Source: a virus
DNA: 31,319 nucleotides
Reading direction: 5' to 3' (one strand)
IMG/VR virus record: IMGVR_UViG_3300009152_000132
Span: 1-31,319 of that record
Below the pieces are notes generated by a model, which saw only the letters and a list, made by a program, of their open reading frames with translations, was not told the origin of the DNA and did not search any database. Positions 14,781-22,258 of this stretch are shown here, one piece after another. The position numbers were made by a program, and so were the translations under genes. The first letter of the stretch is position 1, and each line of letters opens with the position of its first letter.

Positions 14781-15755
14781 TTACTTCTTTTTGTTTTTGT
14801 GCTTTAACTGGCCAGCATCCGCTGTTGCCGAAGCACCAATGGAGGCCAAATCAGCCAACGAACCACCAAACACATAACTACCAACGTGCTGCAGTTGCAT
14901 CCAAGGACAGAAGAATACCTTACCACCCATCTTCTGCACATTGTAGCAGAACATATAGTCTTCAGACAGGTAACGCTTAGATGCTGTCTTTTCTGCTTCC
15001 TTCATTGCTTGTGCACGCTGCTTCAACTCTTCAGCATCGTTACCCTTAGCAAGATCTTCGATCAGCTGATGCATGTCTTCTTGACCATAGTTGCGATCAA
15101 CAACACAGTCAAAGTAAGCCATGATCTCACGTGTACCATCAAAGTGCTCAGTACGTACATGATCGGGCTTGTACCAGAGATGTGGAAATGCTTTCTGATA
15201 GTCTTCAAATGTCTTACGACGAATCATCATAAAGCCAGTACCAATCTCAAGAACCTCTACTGGCTGGTTGAGAGGGATCTCACGCTGAGTGGTCTTAGGG
15301 TTGAACACATAGTCACCAACGTACTTCTCAAGAGTGTTCGGATCCTCATCAGCCATACCCTTGTCAACAGCTTGCTTGATCTTCTCCCACGAGATACACT
15401 TCTTAGGATACGGACCACCAATAACATCATACTCGCTTGCATCGTCTTGCATAGCAAGCAGAGCAATAACGTCTTGTGGATTAAATCCAATGTCACTATC
15501 GATGAACATTAGGTGAGTAGCACCAGAACGCATGAACTCATCCACGCAATAGTTACGAGCACGTGTGATCAGAGATTCATTAAACAAGAAGAACATCTGA
15601 AGCTGAATACCGTGCTTAGTACATACAGCCGATAGATCAGCAACCGATCGTGTAAACATACCAGCACACTGGCCACCGTACATCGGAACTGCAAGGAACA
15701 GCTTGCGCTTTTGCAATTCCTCAATACTTACTTGTAGTTTGAAACCTTCACTCAT
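14781..15755 (-). CDS. GT-A fold glycosyltransferase-like protein
   Basis: 324 residues. The start LFLAVPMYGG..., the F-I-D86-S-D88 DXD motif for metal and sugar nucleotide, GTGFMMIRR and SEDYMFCYN followed by a late QLQHVGS histidine are typical of GT-A glycosyltransferases of phages. The C-terminus is rich in Ala and basic. It overlaps the upstream dCTP deaminase-like gene in an ATGA arrangement. Target (DNA base, tail protein or host surface) is unknown; its location beside the base-modification genes makes DNA a candidate. Confidence 0.75.
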   Translation of the reverse strand: MSEGFKLQVSIEELQKRKLFLAVPMYGGQCAGMFTRSVADLSAVCTKHGIQLQMFFLFNESLITRARNYCVDEFMRSGATHLMFIDSDIGFNPQDVIALLAMQDDASEYDVIGGPYPKKCISWEKIKQAVDKGMADEDPNTLEKYVGDYVFNPKTTQREIPLNQPVEVLEIGTGFMMIRRKTFEDYQKAFPHLWYKPDHVRTEHFDGTREIMAYFDCVVDRNYGQEDMHQLIEDLAKGNDAEELKQRAQAMKEAEKTASKRYLSEDYMFCYNVQKMGGKVFFCPWMQLQHVGSYVFGGSLADLASIGASATADAGQLKHKNKKK

Positions 15756-16261
15756 TGTAAAACTCCTTGTGTATATTTTTTGTCATGCTCACTCTTCAAA
15801 CCATATGAGCCGTTGTACTCCGATAATGCCTCTGCTTTAAAAAGTAGGAACTGTGCTACACGCGTTCCCTTCTTAATCTTTGCTGGTCCATTACAAACAT
15901 GCATTGCACCAGCCATAACTCCGTGATATCCTGAATCATATAGTCCAGATGTGATAAAGATACCATTACGGTTCAGTGTTGACCTCGTAATAACCCACCC
16001 AGCTTCATCAGCACCAACATGGATAATGTTCTCCATTACTACCTCGTATGTACAGCCACTTTGTAAATGAAACCAACCATTTTCATCAGGTTGCAGCTCT
16101 ATAGTACCACGATGAGTTTTATGTTCGTTATCCAGAATAAACTGGTTCTCTTTCATTACATATACTTTATCCAGACGAAGATCAATCGCATTAGGTTGCG
16201 AGTCTCCTTCTTGTACTCCCGTGAGAGTAGAATTGCTATTACTTCCCAGAACGTGTATCAT
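15752..16261 (-). CDS. dCTP deaminase / dUTPase fold protein
   Basis: 169 residues. AIDLRLDKVYV near the N-terminus, RSTLNRNGIFITSGLYDSGY in the middle and KKGTRVAQFLLFKAE towards the end follow the dCTP deaminase/dUTPase pattern (RSSxxRxG, DxGYxG, GxRxAQ). Members remove dUTP or deaminate dCTP. Which reaction occurs cannot be decided by eye, although lack of the C-terminal P-loop-like dUTPase motif favours the dCTP deaminase side. The start overlaps the DUF3310 gene by 23 bases. Confidence 0.75.
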   Translation of the reverse strand: MIHVLGSNSNSTLTGVQEGDSQPNAIDLRLDKVYVMKENQFILDNEHKTHRGTIELQPDENGWFHLQSGCTYEVVMENIIHVGADEAGWVITRSTLNRNGIFITSGLYDSGYHGVMAGAMHVCNGPAKIKKGTRVAQFLLFKAEALSEYNGSYGLKSEHDKKYTQGVLQ

Positions 16262-16622
16262 TATAATCTACCCTTTCATAAGCATCACGAATATCTTGCA
16301 TCATATTTGGTCCAAGTGGCCGCTGCGCTTGGAAAATACCTTTAACTTTCTCAATCTGTTGCTCTTCTTCACTAGCATACATCATTAGCATAATATAATG
16401 AATTGCTTTCAACAAATCTTTTTTATTCTTACCACTCTTCTTACCATACCTACAAAGATACTTAATAGCTGTATCCCGAGCAGTAGATTCTAAAGAGCCA
16501 AGCGATTCCCAAATATCAACTACTTGAATATCTTTACTAACATAATGCTCACCGTACGTACCATTAACATAGGTTTCAATGTCTTTTAGGTACTGTCCTT
16601 CATTGTAATCATAATCAGGCAT
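16239..16622 (-). CDS. DUF3310 family protein
   Basis: 127 residues. GEHYVSKDIQVVDIWESLG, then AIKYLCRYGKKSGKNKKDLLKAIHYI, matches DUF3310 (HY...id.i......aiKYl.R...K....dl.KA..Y), a common phage family of unknown function sometimes called nucleotide-kinase-like. I place the start at the ATG at 16622 because GGAGG lies six bases before it; a GTG at 16628 is also in frame. It overlaps the DpdA-like gene by 8 bases. Confidence 0.75.
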   Translation of the reverse strand: MPDYDYNEGQYLKDIETYVNGTYGEHYVSKDIQVVDIWESLGSLESTARDTAIKYLCRYGKKSGKNKKDLLKAIHYIMLMMYASEEEQQIEKVKGIFQAQRPLGPNMMQDIRDAYERVDYNDTRSGK

Positions 16623-17466
16623 CTTCACCCTCCGTCAGGTACATTGAGATATAATTGTCGATTATACTCTTGTTAATGATTGCAGTCAACGTACCTCTCT
16701 CGTTTTCATAGTCAAAGTTTACTTCTTCTTCATACTTCCCATGTAACAATCCAGTTGGAGAACTGTCAAACGTTTTACCAGCATGAAGACCTAACCAAAT
16801 AGAAGCACTACTATCCCATGTGTTAATATATTCTTTAAATGGTTCCATCAATCTAATTTCACCAGGACCATCAAGCATACCAAGCATATGAAGCTTCTTA
16901 CCGTTTGATTTGATCTTATCAAGAATCCCACAGTCACGCAGTTCTTGCATAAACATAAAACGGCTAACAAAACGTTGCAACTTGTTACCCTTCTCTACAG
17001 CATAGGCATTGGGAATTGCAAGGATCGATACTCCAATATAATCAACATGATCTGATTCAGCTGCCCACTCGAAACTATTAAACAAATCACTCTTATCCCC
17101 AATTTTAGACTGAGGACAGAAGAAAGTACCAAATCCCTCTTCTCTTAACTGTGGAGCTAATACCCTGGCTGCATTGATTGTACTTGATGCATAATCATTT
17201 GGATAGTCTGACATTACAACATAATCAGCCTTGACCTTTCTGGCCATACCAATCAGCTTGTCAATATTATACATTGGTCTGTTCTGCTTGTACATTTCAA
17301 AAGCAGAGTTGTCAAGAATCAGCTCACTACCTTGCTTTTGTTCTTCAAGATAGAAATCAACATACTCTGGACTCTGCTCTACTAGATGGGCAAGTAATAG
17401 ATGGGTAGGTGCATCCTTTACTAGATCTAAGTGGGGAATTGGTGCGATGTGACAAAATGTAGCCAT
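16615..17466 (-). CDS. dpdA: DpdA-like DNA 7-deazaguanine transglycosylase
   Basis: 283 residues. It resembles the tRNA-guanine transglycosylase (TGT) barrel: LILDNSAFE with D52 aligns with the TGT substrate-binding aspartate (TDSGGFQ), and KLHMLGMLDGPGEI...YINTWDSSASIW aligns with the TGT segment holding the nucleophile, here D218. The zinc-binding Cys cluster of TGT is absent, as expected for phage DpdA. DpdA enzymes exchange guanine in DNA for a 7-deazaguanine. Upstream neighbours are a QueD-like protein and a PD-(D/E)XK-like protein; folE, queD and queE occur elsewhere in the window, which supports the assignment. Confidence 0.8.
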   Translation of the reverse strand: MATFCHIAPIPHLDLVKDAPTHLLLAHLVEQSPEYVDFYLEEQKQGSELILDNSAFEMYKQNRPMYNIDKLIGMARKVKADYVVMSDYPNDYASSTINAARVLAPQLREEGFGTFFCPQSKIGDKSDLFNSFEWAAESDHVDYIGVSILAIPNAYAVEKGNKLQRFVSRFMFMQELRDCGILDKIKSNGKKLHMLGMLDGPGEIRLMEPFKEYINTWDSSASIWLGLHAGKTFDSSPTGLLHGKYEEEVNFDYENERGTLTAIINKSIIDNYISMYLTEGEDA

Positions 17467-17469
17467 AAT

Positions 17470-17907
17470 TTATTTCCAATCACCAAGTTGAGCCTGTGTC
17501 GCATCTACGTACATACCATCCATGTACATACCAGTACTCAGTGTCATATCTTTTTTATAGACAAGAGTACATCCGTTCTCATTATCTTCACTGACATTGA
17601 TTGTGCAATCACGACCACGATAAGTCTCATGAATATAGGTAAGAAGTTCTCTGGCAATCATCTCACAGGACATATTATTAAGTTGAAGAGTACCTGTAGT
17701 ATATAGTCCTTCCAACTCACGCTTCAACAAAATAAATTCAACTTCGCGGTCATCATGAAACACTTCTAGTTCCACACGAAAGTGAAACATATGTCGATGA
17801 GGATTAGCTAGAAAAGAAACAGCCGCAAGCTTTGGATCGCTTGCAGCTGCAGGATACTTGTGGATACCTTCTTTCTGAAATGTAACCCAAATACTAGTTT
17901 TTATCAT
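17470..17907 (-). CDS. QueD/PTPS-fold protein beside dpdA
   Basis: 145 residues. The tunnelling-fold (6-pyruvoyl-tetrahydropterin synthase/QueD) pattern is present: H15, the pair H37-R-H39 for zinc, DREVEF (53-58), NNMSCEMIAREL (77-88, like the PTSExLA segment) and VSEDNENGC with E107 as substrate-binding glutamate. The cysteine that QueD carries four residues before the His pair is replaced by L33, so ordinary QueD catalysis is doubtful. Position three bases before dpdA suggests a role in making or trimming the 7-deazaguanine base. It differs clearly from the other QueD at 27677-28207. Confidence 0.6.
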   Translation of the reverse strand: MIKTSIWVTFQKEGIHKYPAAASDPKLAAVSFLANPHRHMFHFRVELEVFHDDREVEFILLKRELEGLYTTGTLQLNNMSCEMIARELLTYIHETYRGRDCTINVSEDNENGCTLVYKKDMTLSTGMYMDGMYVDATQAQLGDWK

Positions 17908-18392
17908 TATCCAATCTTTCTTTTGTTAATAAAATCAATCTTGTGACGAGTTGTTACCTCAAACAAACCAACTTTGAGATGACCATTCTTACGTAACCAC
18001 TCAACCATTTGATCTCTACCATACCATGCAATCCAACCAGTGTCAACACACACATGACATATACGATCACTAGTTTTTGATGGGTGTCGTAACCATCCTT
18101 CTGGAGATGTCTCTACCCAAAAAGTACCATACTTGTTCATATTTGATTTGACATCAATCGAATATGCTTTACGCCAGTCTGGATGTTTGATAGTTAAATC
18201 AATACCATGTTTCTGACTCTGGAAATCAGACTCACAATCGAGTACCTGATATCCCCAACCTGCAAAAGCCTCAATTACCATAACCTCTGCTTCACGTGCC
18301 TTACTAGCTTCAGGACCATATGCTTCTACCAACGAAGGCGTCCATTTTTTAGTAATGCGCTCCATACCTACCCTTTGAAGTTTGCGTTTCAT
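17907..18392 (-). CDS. PD-(D/E)XK nuclease-like protein
   Basis: 161 residues. GIDLTIKHPDW (63-73) with D65, then YSIDVKSN with D80-V-K82, form a PD-(D/E)XK-like core; E36 in the first helix fits the family. The remainder (TFWVETSPEGWLRHP, CVDTGWIAWYGRD) resembles restriction-endonuclease-fold proteins with short beta additions. The start has a GGAG site five bases upstream. It is the first gene after a terminator and heads the operon that continues into the QueD-like and dpdA genes with TAATG and near-zero spacing. It might cut unmodified DNA; this is inference. Confidence 0.6.
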   Translation of the reverse strand: MKRKLQRVGMERITKKWTPSLVEAYGPEASKAREAEVMVIEAFAGWGYQVLDCESDFQSQKHGIDLTIKHPDWRKAYSIDVKSNMNKYGTFWVETSPEGWLRHPSKTSDRICHVCVDTGWIAWYGRDQMVEWLRKNGHLKVGLFEVTTRHKIDFINKRKIG

Positions 18393-18404
18393 AAAGTCTC
18401 CATA

Positions 18405-18435
18405 ATAAAAACCCGCTGTTGATTAGACAGCGGGT
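18405..18435 (-). terminator. Rho-independent terminator
   Basis: ACCCGCTGT and ACAGCGGGT form a 9-bp stem with a seven-base loop and TTTT on the minus strand, 18 bases after the stop of the winged-helix gene and just before the ribosome site of the nuclease-like gene. Confidence 0.93.
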
Positions 18436-18453
18436 CATCTTGCGTTTTAGTGA

Positions 18454-18705
18454 TTAAGCATGACGTGTGAAAGCGTGGTTACCGACCAAGCGGTAAGCCA
18501 AAGCTACCATACGACGTGAAGGTTTGCCAAGACGGTAAGCAGTCTTACCATTCTTAGTTTTGTTGGTGTAGATAGAGTAACCTTCTGCACGTAACTCAGA
18601 TACACGTGCTGAAAGATTAGTTACACCGAAGAGACCTTCAGCTTGAGCTGGTGTGATCTCTTTACCGGACTTAAAAAAGCCAATTAGTTTTTCATGCTGT
18701 GTCAT
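18454..18705 (-). CDS. Winged-helix DNA-binding protein
   Basis: 83 residues. EKLIGFFKSGKEITPAQAEG, then LSARVSELRAEGYSIYTNKT, then GKTAYRLG is a helix-turn-helix plus beta-wing pattern seen in small phage transcription regulators. The basic C-terminus could add DNA contacts. It ends shortly before a strong terminator. Target unknown. Confidence 0.75.
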   Translation of the reverse strand: MTQHEKLIGFFKSGKEITPAQAEGLFGVTNLSARVSELRAEGYSIYTNKTKNGKTAYRLGKPSRRMVALAYRLVGNHAFTRHA

Positions 18706-18736
18706 TCTTTACTTCTCCTATTTCATGTTAAAAAGA

Positions 18737-18949
18737 TTATTTAATTACAGGGTCACCGTCTCTCAATATAAGATTTGCAGCTAAGAAGTCGAGACGTTTA
18801 GAGGATGTAGTAGATTCTACTTCTTCAATGAACTGCTGGATCTTATCCCTATGTTGAAACTGCCCCAGTAAGAGTAGCATTGCACTCCTCTTAGCATCAA
18901 CATTTTCTGCAGCCCATACATTCTTAGCAAACTTAGACAAATCTTTCAT
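18737..18949 (-). CDS. Unknown small helical protein
   Basis: 70 residues, predicted mostly helical (KFAKNVWAAENVDAKRSAML, QQFIEEVES). Behind a weak sigma70-like promoter. Similar short proteins occur beside folE or the winged-helix gene in T4-like phages, but I do not know a function. Confidence 0.55.
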   Translation of the reverse strand: MKDLSKFAKNVWAAENVDAKRSAMLLLLGQFQHRDKIQQFIEEVESTTSSKRLDFLAANLILRDGDPVIK

Positions 18950-18957
18950 AGAAGTCC

Positions 18958-18986
18958 ATTCTATATCAGTTAATTAATAAAATCAA
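18958..18986 (-). promoter_or_regulatory. Possible sigma70-type promoter
   Basis: TTGATT (18986-18981), 17 bases, TAGAAT (18963-18958), just before the 70-residue gene at 18949. It overlaps the 3' end of folE. The boxes deviate more from consensus than other promoters in this window. Confidence 0.45.
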
Positions 18987-19687
18987 CACTTCATTGACTG
19001 TAATTTAATATTATCAAAGAACTCTTGCTTAACACTATTGTTATGGAATAAACCATGTACAGCAGATGTCTGTGTCATCGATGAATGAGCCATCACACCA
19101 CGATTGTCCATGCAGCCGTGTGTTGCTTCAATATACACAGCAACGTTCTCAGTATCAGTAGCTGTCATAATCTCTCGTGCAATCTGATTGACCAACTCTT
19201 CTTGTAACTGACCACGACGAGCACACCACTGAGCAATGCGAACATACTTCGAAAGACCAATCACACGTCCTGTAGGAATAATACCAATATAGCAAACACC
19301 CTTGACAGGCTGGTGATGATGAGAGCACATAGAACGAATCTCAGCACGCACTACAAGCATACCCTCAAAGCGTCCCTCACCCTCATTAGGGAAAGAAGTT
19401 ACATCTGGTCTAGGCTCATACCGACCTGACATTAACTCATACACATACATCTTAGCTAAACGCTTAGCTGTATCCTTAGAATTAGGATCGTTATCAGTGT
19501 CAATGACAAGTGATTCCAGTACCTTCTGAAACTTCCATTTAACTTCTTCAACTAATACTGGTAGCTCATGATCGTGGACATACTTGGAGATATTGTCACT
19601 AGCTTTGAACTGTGCCTTATCAGCTTTGATCCGCTGTTTAATTATTTCCGATACTTGCATAGTAGGACTGACTCCATTGTCAATCAT
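18983..19687 (-). CDS. folE: GTP cyclohydrolase I (FolE)
   Basis: 234 residues from the ATG at 19687, which has GGAGAG five bases upstream and overlaps the upstream stop; an upstream in-frame ATG at 19729 would overlap that gene by 50 bases. Zinc ligands fit: C121 and H124 in CSHHHQP and C192 in THGCMDNRG. It converts GTP to 7,8-dihydroneopterin triphosphate, the first step toward folate and 7-deazaguanines. With QueD and QueE in the same window, the deazaguanine pathway is the likely use. Confidence 0.95.
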   Translation of the reverse strand: MIDNGVSPTMQVSEIIKQRIKADKAQFKASDNISKYVHDHELPVLVEEVKWKFQKVLESLVIDTDNDPNSKDTAKRLAKMYVYELMSGRYEPRPDVTSFPNEGEGRFEGMLVVRAEIRSMCSHHHQPVKGVCYIGIIPTGRVIGLSKYVRIAQWCARRGQLQEELVNQIAREIMTATDTENVAVYIEATHGCMDNRGVMAHSSMTQTSAVHGLFHNNSVKQEFFDNIKLQSMKC

Positions 19688-19991
19688 CTTGCTCTCCAAC
19701 CGTTGTGGTTCCAATGGGGTAGATAACATTTTGTGTGTTGTACCTTTCTTTTAGTTCTTTGGGAATAGCTCGGTCTCTGTTGAAATAGAAATCAAGCAGC
19801 TGCTGGTTGATCATCGAAGGTACATTATTGTACAGAGGATCAAGATTGAATCGAAGATTGTTGGGCCACTTTCCAGAGAGTTTAAACTCCATGAAAGCGG
19901 TCCTATGCTTCTTATTGAATGGGTCAAAATCTACATACTCGTATTGCTTTGAAATAAAATTAGCTTTGTTTTCAGCACTGTGCTGTAGCAT
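19680..19991 (-). CDS. Unknown protein upstream of folE
   Basis: 103 residues from the ATG at 19991, chosen because of its GGAGAG ribosome site and the TTATATTATG start context; a further ATG lies nine codons upstream. The sequence is polar with many aromatic residues (DFDPFNKKHRTAFMEFKLSG). Its stop overlaps the folE start, so the two are translationally coupled. Similar short proteins are common in T4-like phages; function unknown. Confidence 0.6.
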   Translation of the reverse strand: MLQHSAENKANFISKQYEYVDFDPFNKKHRTAFMEFKLSGKWPNNLRFNLDPLYNNVPSMINQQLLDFYFNRDRAIPKELKERYNTQNVIYPIGTTTVGEQDD

Positions 19992-20060
19992 AATATAATC
20001 TCTCCAATCAATTAACAATGTTACAGCCTACAGCATTATGGAATAAAAATCAACAACTTG

Positions 20061-20131
20061 AGCGGGATATCAGAATCGAACTGATGACGAAAGATTGGAA
20101 ATCTCTAGTTTTACCATTAAACTAATCCCGC
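20061..20131 (-). tRNA. tRNA-Gly (TCC)
   Basis: Acceptor GCGGGAT/ATCCCGC, D-arm GTTT/AAAC with GG in the loop, anticodon loop TTTCCAA (anticodon TCC), T-arm ATCAG-TTCGATT-CTGAT. No CCA is encoded after the discriminator (T, then CAA), unlike the other four tRNAs here. Confidence 0.92.
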
Positions 20132-20137
20132 ATTGAA

Positions 20138-20212
20138 TGGTCCGGCGTGACAGAATCGAACTGCCGTTTAGGAGGTAGAAGCTCCCTGTATTTTCCACTA
20201 TACGAACGCCAG
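20138..20212 (-). tRNA. tRNA-Arg (TCT)
   Basis: Acceptor CTGGCGT/ACGCCGG (one T-G wobble), D-stem GTAT/ATAC, anticodon stem GGGAG/CTCCT with loop CTTCTAC (anticodon TCT), T-arm GGCAG-TTCGATT-CTGTC, discriminator A and an encoded CCA. AGA is a frequent codon in AT-rich phages. Confidence 0.92.
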
Positions 20213-20216
20213 TATG

Positions 20217-20654
20217 TTAGTACTTTAGCTTCTGTTCTTCTGCTTTATGAATACGACCACGCAATTCAGTAGTAGAGAAAGAATGCTCACGACTGTTGTA
20301 GTGCAGTTCAATATGATGTAAATGTCTACCAGTAAAGTCTTTATCCTGATATTCTTTTCCAAGGATCCTAACATCTATAGAATAAGAATTCAAGATATCT
20401 AGAAGATCTTTCTATGTCTCGTACACAACAATCTCATCTACGTACTTACAACCTTTCAGTTGAACAAACCGTTCAAACACAGATTGTACTGGCTTGTTCT
20501 TTTCTGGACGATCAATGGTAGGGTCTGTTTGTAGACCTACTATTAGATAGTCGCATTGTGCTTCTGCTTCTTTCAACATTAGAACATGACCTGCGTGAAA
20601 CAAATCAAACGTAGAACAAGTAAATCCAACCTTCATATTTTCATCATCCCACAT
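20217..20654 (-). pseudogene. Cytidylyltransferase-family gene with in-frame amber codon
   Basis: The reading frame covers 145 sense-length codons but carries TAG at codon 81 (20414-20412). Before it: FTCSTFDLFHAGHVLMLKEA, the HxGH nucleotidyltransferase signature of the TagD/glycerol-3-phosphate cytidylyltransferase type. After it in the same frame: KDLLDIL, IDVRILGKEYQDKDFTG and HSFSTTELRGRI, which contains the ISTT-type motif needed for catalysis. So this is one gene, split by a single-base change (from GAG or CAG), a sequencing error, or a read-through stop. The 80-residue product alone would lack the C-terminal motif. No suppressor tRNA is seen among the five tRNAs. Confidence 0.8.
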
Positions 20655-20663
20655 AATATATCC

Positions 20664-20867
20664 TCATTTATACACTACTGGTTTAAACGGCTTATCAAAT
20701 TTATTCTTTGCTGCGTGTTCGGAAGTAACGTCGGCTAGATCAAAGTTTATTGATACCATATCAGAATCTTCTTCAAGAGAAATTGTAAATGATTGTATCT
20801 CTTGAAAGTGATTGTAAATGTCAATTAATTTTTCAATTTGATCACGTCTAAGTTTTATGGTCATCAT
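20664..20867 (-). CDS. Unknown small protein
   Basis: 67 residues: a basic helix (IKLRRDQIEKLIDIYNHF) followed by an acidic beta-like segment (ISLEEDSDMVSINFDLADV) and a basic tail. An AAAGGAAA ribosome site precedes the ATG. It lies 10 bases upstream of the amber-split gene. No family recognised. Confidence 0.55.
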   Translation of the reverse strand: MMTIKLRRDQIEKLIDIYNHFQEIQSFTISLEEDSDMVSINFDLADVTSEHAAKNKFDKPFKPVVYK

Positions 20868-20886
20868 ATTTCCTTTAACAAAGGGA

Positions 20887-21669
20887 CTATAAACTATTCA
20901 AAATCTTTCTTGATACCTTTTCTACATCTCTCATGTTACGTTCACCAAGAATAACTACTGCATAATGCTCACCGTTCTTAGTAACAAACATTGTTAGACA
21001 TTTACCAGCTGGGTTAGTATATCCAGTCTTGGATATCTCTATCTCATCATACTCGTTGAGTAAGTGAAAGTTAGTATTGCTTACAGTTATCACTCTATAG
21101 CTACTAAACGTCTTTGCTTTCTTTTTCTTCTTTACTGGTACATTCTTTGCAGCCGGCTCCACCAATACAAAGCTGGTCATTGAAGCAATCTGTTTAATTT
21201 TAGGGTAGGTCGAAGCATAATACAACAGTTTTGTAAGATCTTTTGCTGTACTTTGATTGTGTGGACTAAGACCAGAAGGATCATCGTAGGTAGTGTGAGC
21301 CATGCTCAAGAACTTTGCTGTGATGTTCATGTGCTGAATAAAAACATCCCTACCACCAGGAAAGCTTTTTGCAAGTGCCTCTGCAGCATTGTTATCACTC
21401 TTAATTAACAGCAAAGACATCAACTCATCTCTTGATCTTTGTTTAGCTGGGACACCTTTGAATCCTTTGTAAGTAACCTTTTCATCTAAACTAACGTTAC
21501 TTTCAAGAATGATAAGTGCAGTCATCAACTTGGTAACACTAGCTATTGGTCTTACCTTATCAGATCCTTCATCTATTACAGCTTCATTTCTTGTGTAGTT
21601 GTAAACGTACTGAGTTGCTGCTAATACATTAGTACTCAGTAGCGCAAAGGAAAGAATTAGTGCTTTCAT
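20887..21669 (-). CDS. D-alanyl-D-alanine carboxypeptidase-like protein (S11)
   Basis: 260 residues. A signal peptide (MKALILSFALLSTNVLA, cut after about residue 17) sends it to the periplasm. All three penicillin-binding motifs are present: S44-V-T-K47, S91-D-N93 and K214-T-G216. It is about the size of the catalytic domain of PbpG/DacA without the C-terminal anchor domain. It would trim peptidoglycan stem peptides or crosslinks in the host. Phage copies are uncommon; roles in superinfection resistance, wall remodelling or lysis timing are all inference. It ends with TAG, showing that TAG is a genuine stop in this genome. Confidence 0.92.
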   Translation of the reverse strand: MKALILSFALLSTNVLAATQYVYNYTRNEAVIDEGSDKVRPIASVTKLMTALIILESNVSLDEKVTYKGFKGVPAKQRSRDELMSLLLIKSDNNAAEALAKSFPGGRDVFIQHMNITAKFLSMAHTTYDDPSGLSPHNQSTAKDLTKLLYYASTYPKIKQIASMTSFVLVEPAAKNVPVKKKKKAKTFSSYRVITVSNTNFHLLNEYDEIEISKTGYTNPAGKCLTMFVTKNGEHYAVVILGERNMRDVEKVSRKILNSL

Positions 21670-21702
21670 TGTTACCTTTGTTAGTTAACAGTGTTGTATA
21701 TA

Positions 21703-21942
21703 TCACGATTTTTTCCTCATAATCATGCCTACGTAGGTACCACAAAAAGCACCTAAGCAAGCAGGGATGAGTAGCCAGTGATTAGTAGTATAGTTAATAA
21801 CTGCAATGCTGGCAACAGCAAACACTATAACAGCCCAGATGCTTGAAGCAAGTGGCTGCTCGTTCTGTACTGATCTTAGATAGTATGTGTAAAATATATC
21901 CGTAAAAAACAATGCTAAGAATGTAAATATAACTTCTAACAT
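21703..21942 (-). CDS. Small membrane protein
   Basis: 79 residues with about three hydrophobic segments (3-20, 33-50, 54-74) and a basic tail (MRKKS), suggesting the C-terminus stays in the cytoplasm. It follows the tRNA-Asn gene on the same transcript direction and precedes the carboxypeptidase gene. Function unknown. Confidence 0.65.
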   Translation of the reverse strand: MLEVIFTFLALFFTDIFYTYYLRSVQNEQPLASSIWAVIVFAVASIAVINYTTNHWLLIPACLGAFCGTYVGMIMRKKS

Positions 21943-21956
21943 ACTACCCTTCTACT

Positions 21957-22032
21957 TGGCTGCTCAACCTGGGCTCGAACCAGGGACAAACGGATTAACA
22001 GTCCGTTGCTCTACCAACTGAGCTACGGAGCA
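21957..22032 (-). tRNA. tRNA-Asn (GTT)
   Basis: D-arm GCTC/GAGC, anticodon stem ACGGA/TCCGT with loop CTGTTAA (anticodon GTT), T-arm CCTGG-TTCGAGC-CCAGG, discriminator G and an encoded CCA. The acceptor TGCTCCG/TTGAGCA has one C-T mismatch and one G-T wobble near the inner end. Confidence 0.93.
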
Positions 22033-22185
22033 ATAATTAATTGGCCGGTGTAGACACATCAAGGAATCACCCTCTCCCGCTACTCCGTTTACTACAAACA
22101 ACCGTTCACTAATTCCCGATTGATCGTCGGTTTTCGTTAATACTAGGTCGTCTAGTCGTCCTTCCCACTGGACTCTGCTCCTACC
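22033..22185 (-). other. Unassigned spacer with tRNA-like pieces
   Basis: No protein-coding gene is visible. On the minus strand a D-arm-like hairpin GTCC-AGTGGGAA-GGAC is followed by ACTAG-ACGAC-CTAGT and by CCGA-CGATCAA-TCGG, the order of arms in a tRNA. A canonical TTCGA T-loop and a pairing acceptor are missing, so it could be a decayed tRNA or a stable phage RNA like T4 RNA C/D. Low confidence. Confidence 0.3.
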
Positions 22186-22254
22186 AAATTAAAGTGCACT
22201 ACTTTCTCTTTATGTTCCACGCCTAGGTTCGTGTACGGCAATGCACTTTAATTT
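22186..22254 (-). ncRNA. Putative structured RNA element A (long-stem type)
   Basis: A perfect 13-bp inverted repeat (AAATTAAAGTGCA / TGCACTTTAATTT) encloses 43 bases that hold an inner hairpin CACG-AACCTAGG-CGTG. It lies four bases from element B, within the tRNA cluster. A perfect arm with no T run argues against a terminator. I infer an RNA because it sits inside the tRNA transcript; no known family is recognised. Confidence 0.5.
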
Positions 22255-22258
22255 AGTA

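Noticed and set aside
20081-20094. CTGATGACGAAAGA on the plus strand, resembling hammerhead ribozyme core (CUGAUGA...GAAA).
   Set aside because: It lies within the tRNA-Gly gene read in reverse and leaves no room for stem II; chance match.
20217-20654. TAG codon reassigned to an amino acid in this phage.
   Set aside because: TAG ends the intact carboxypeptidase gene at 20887-20889 and no tRNA with a CTA anticodon is present in the window.
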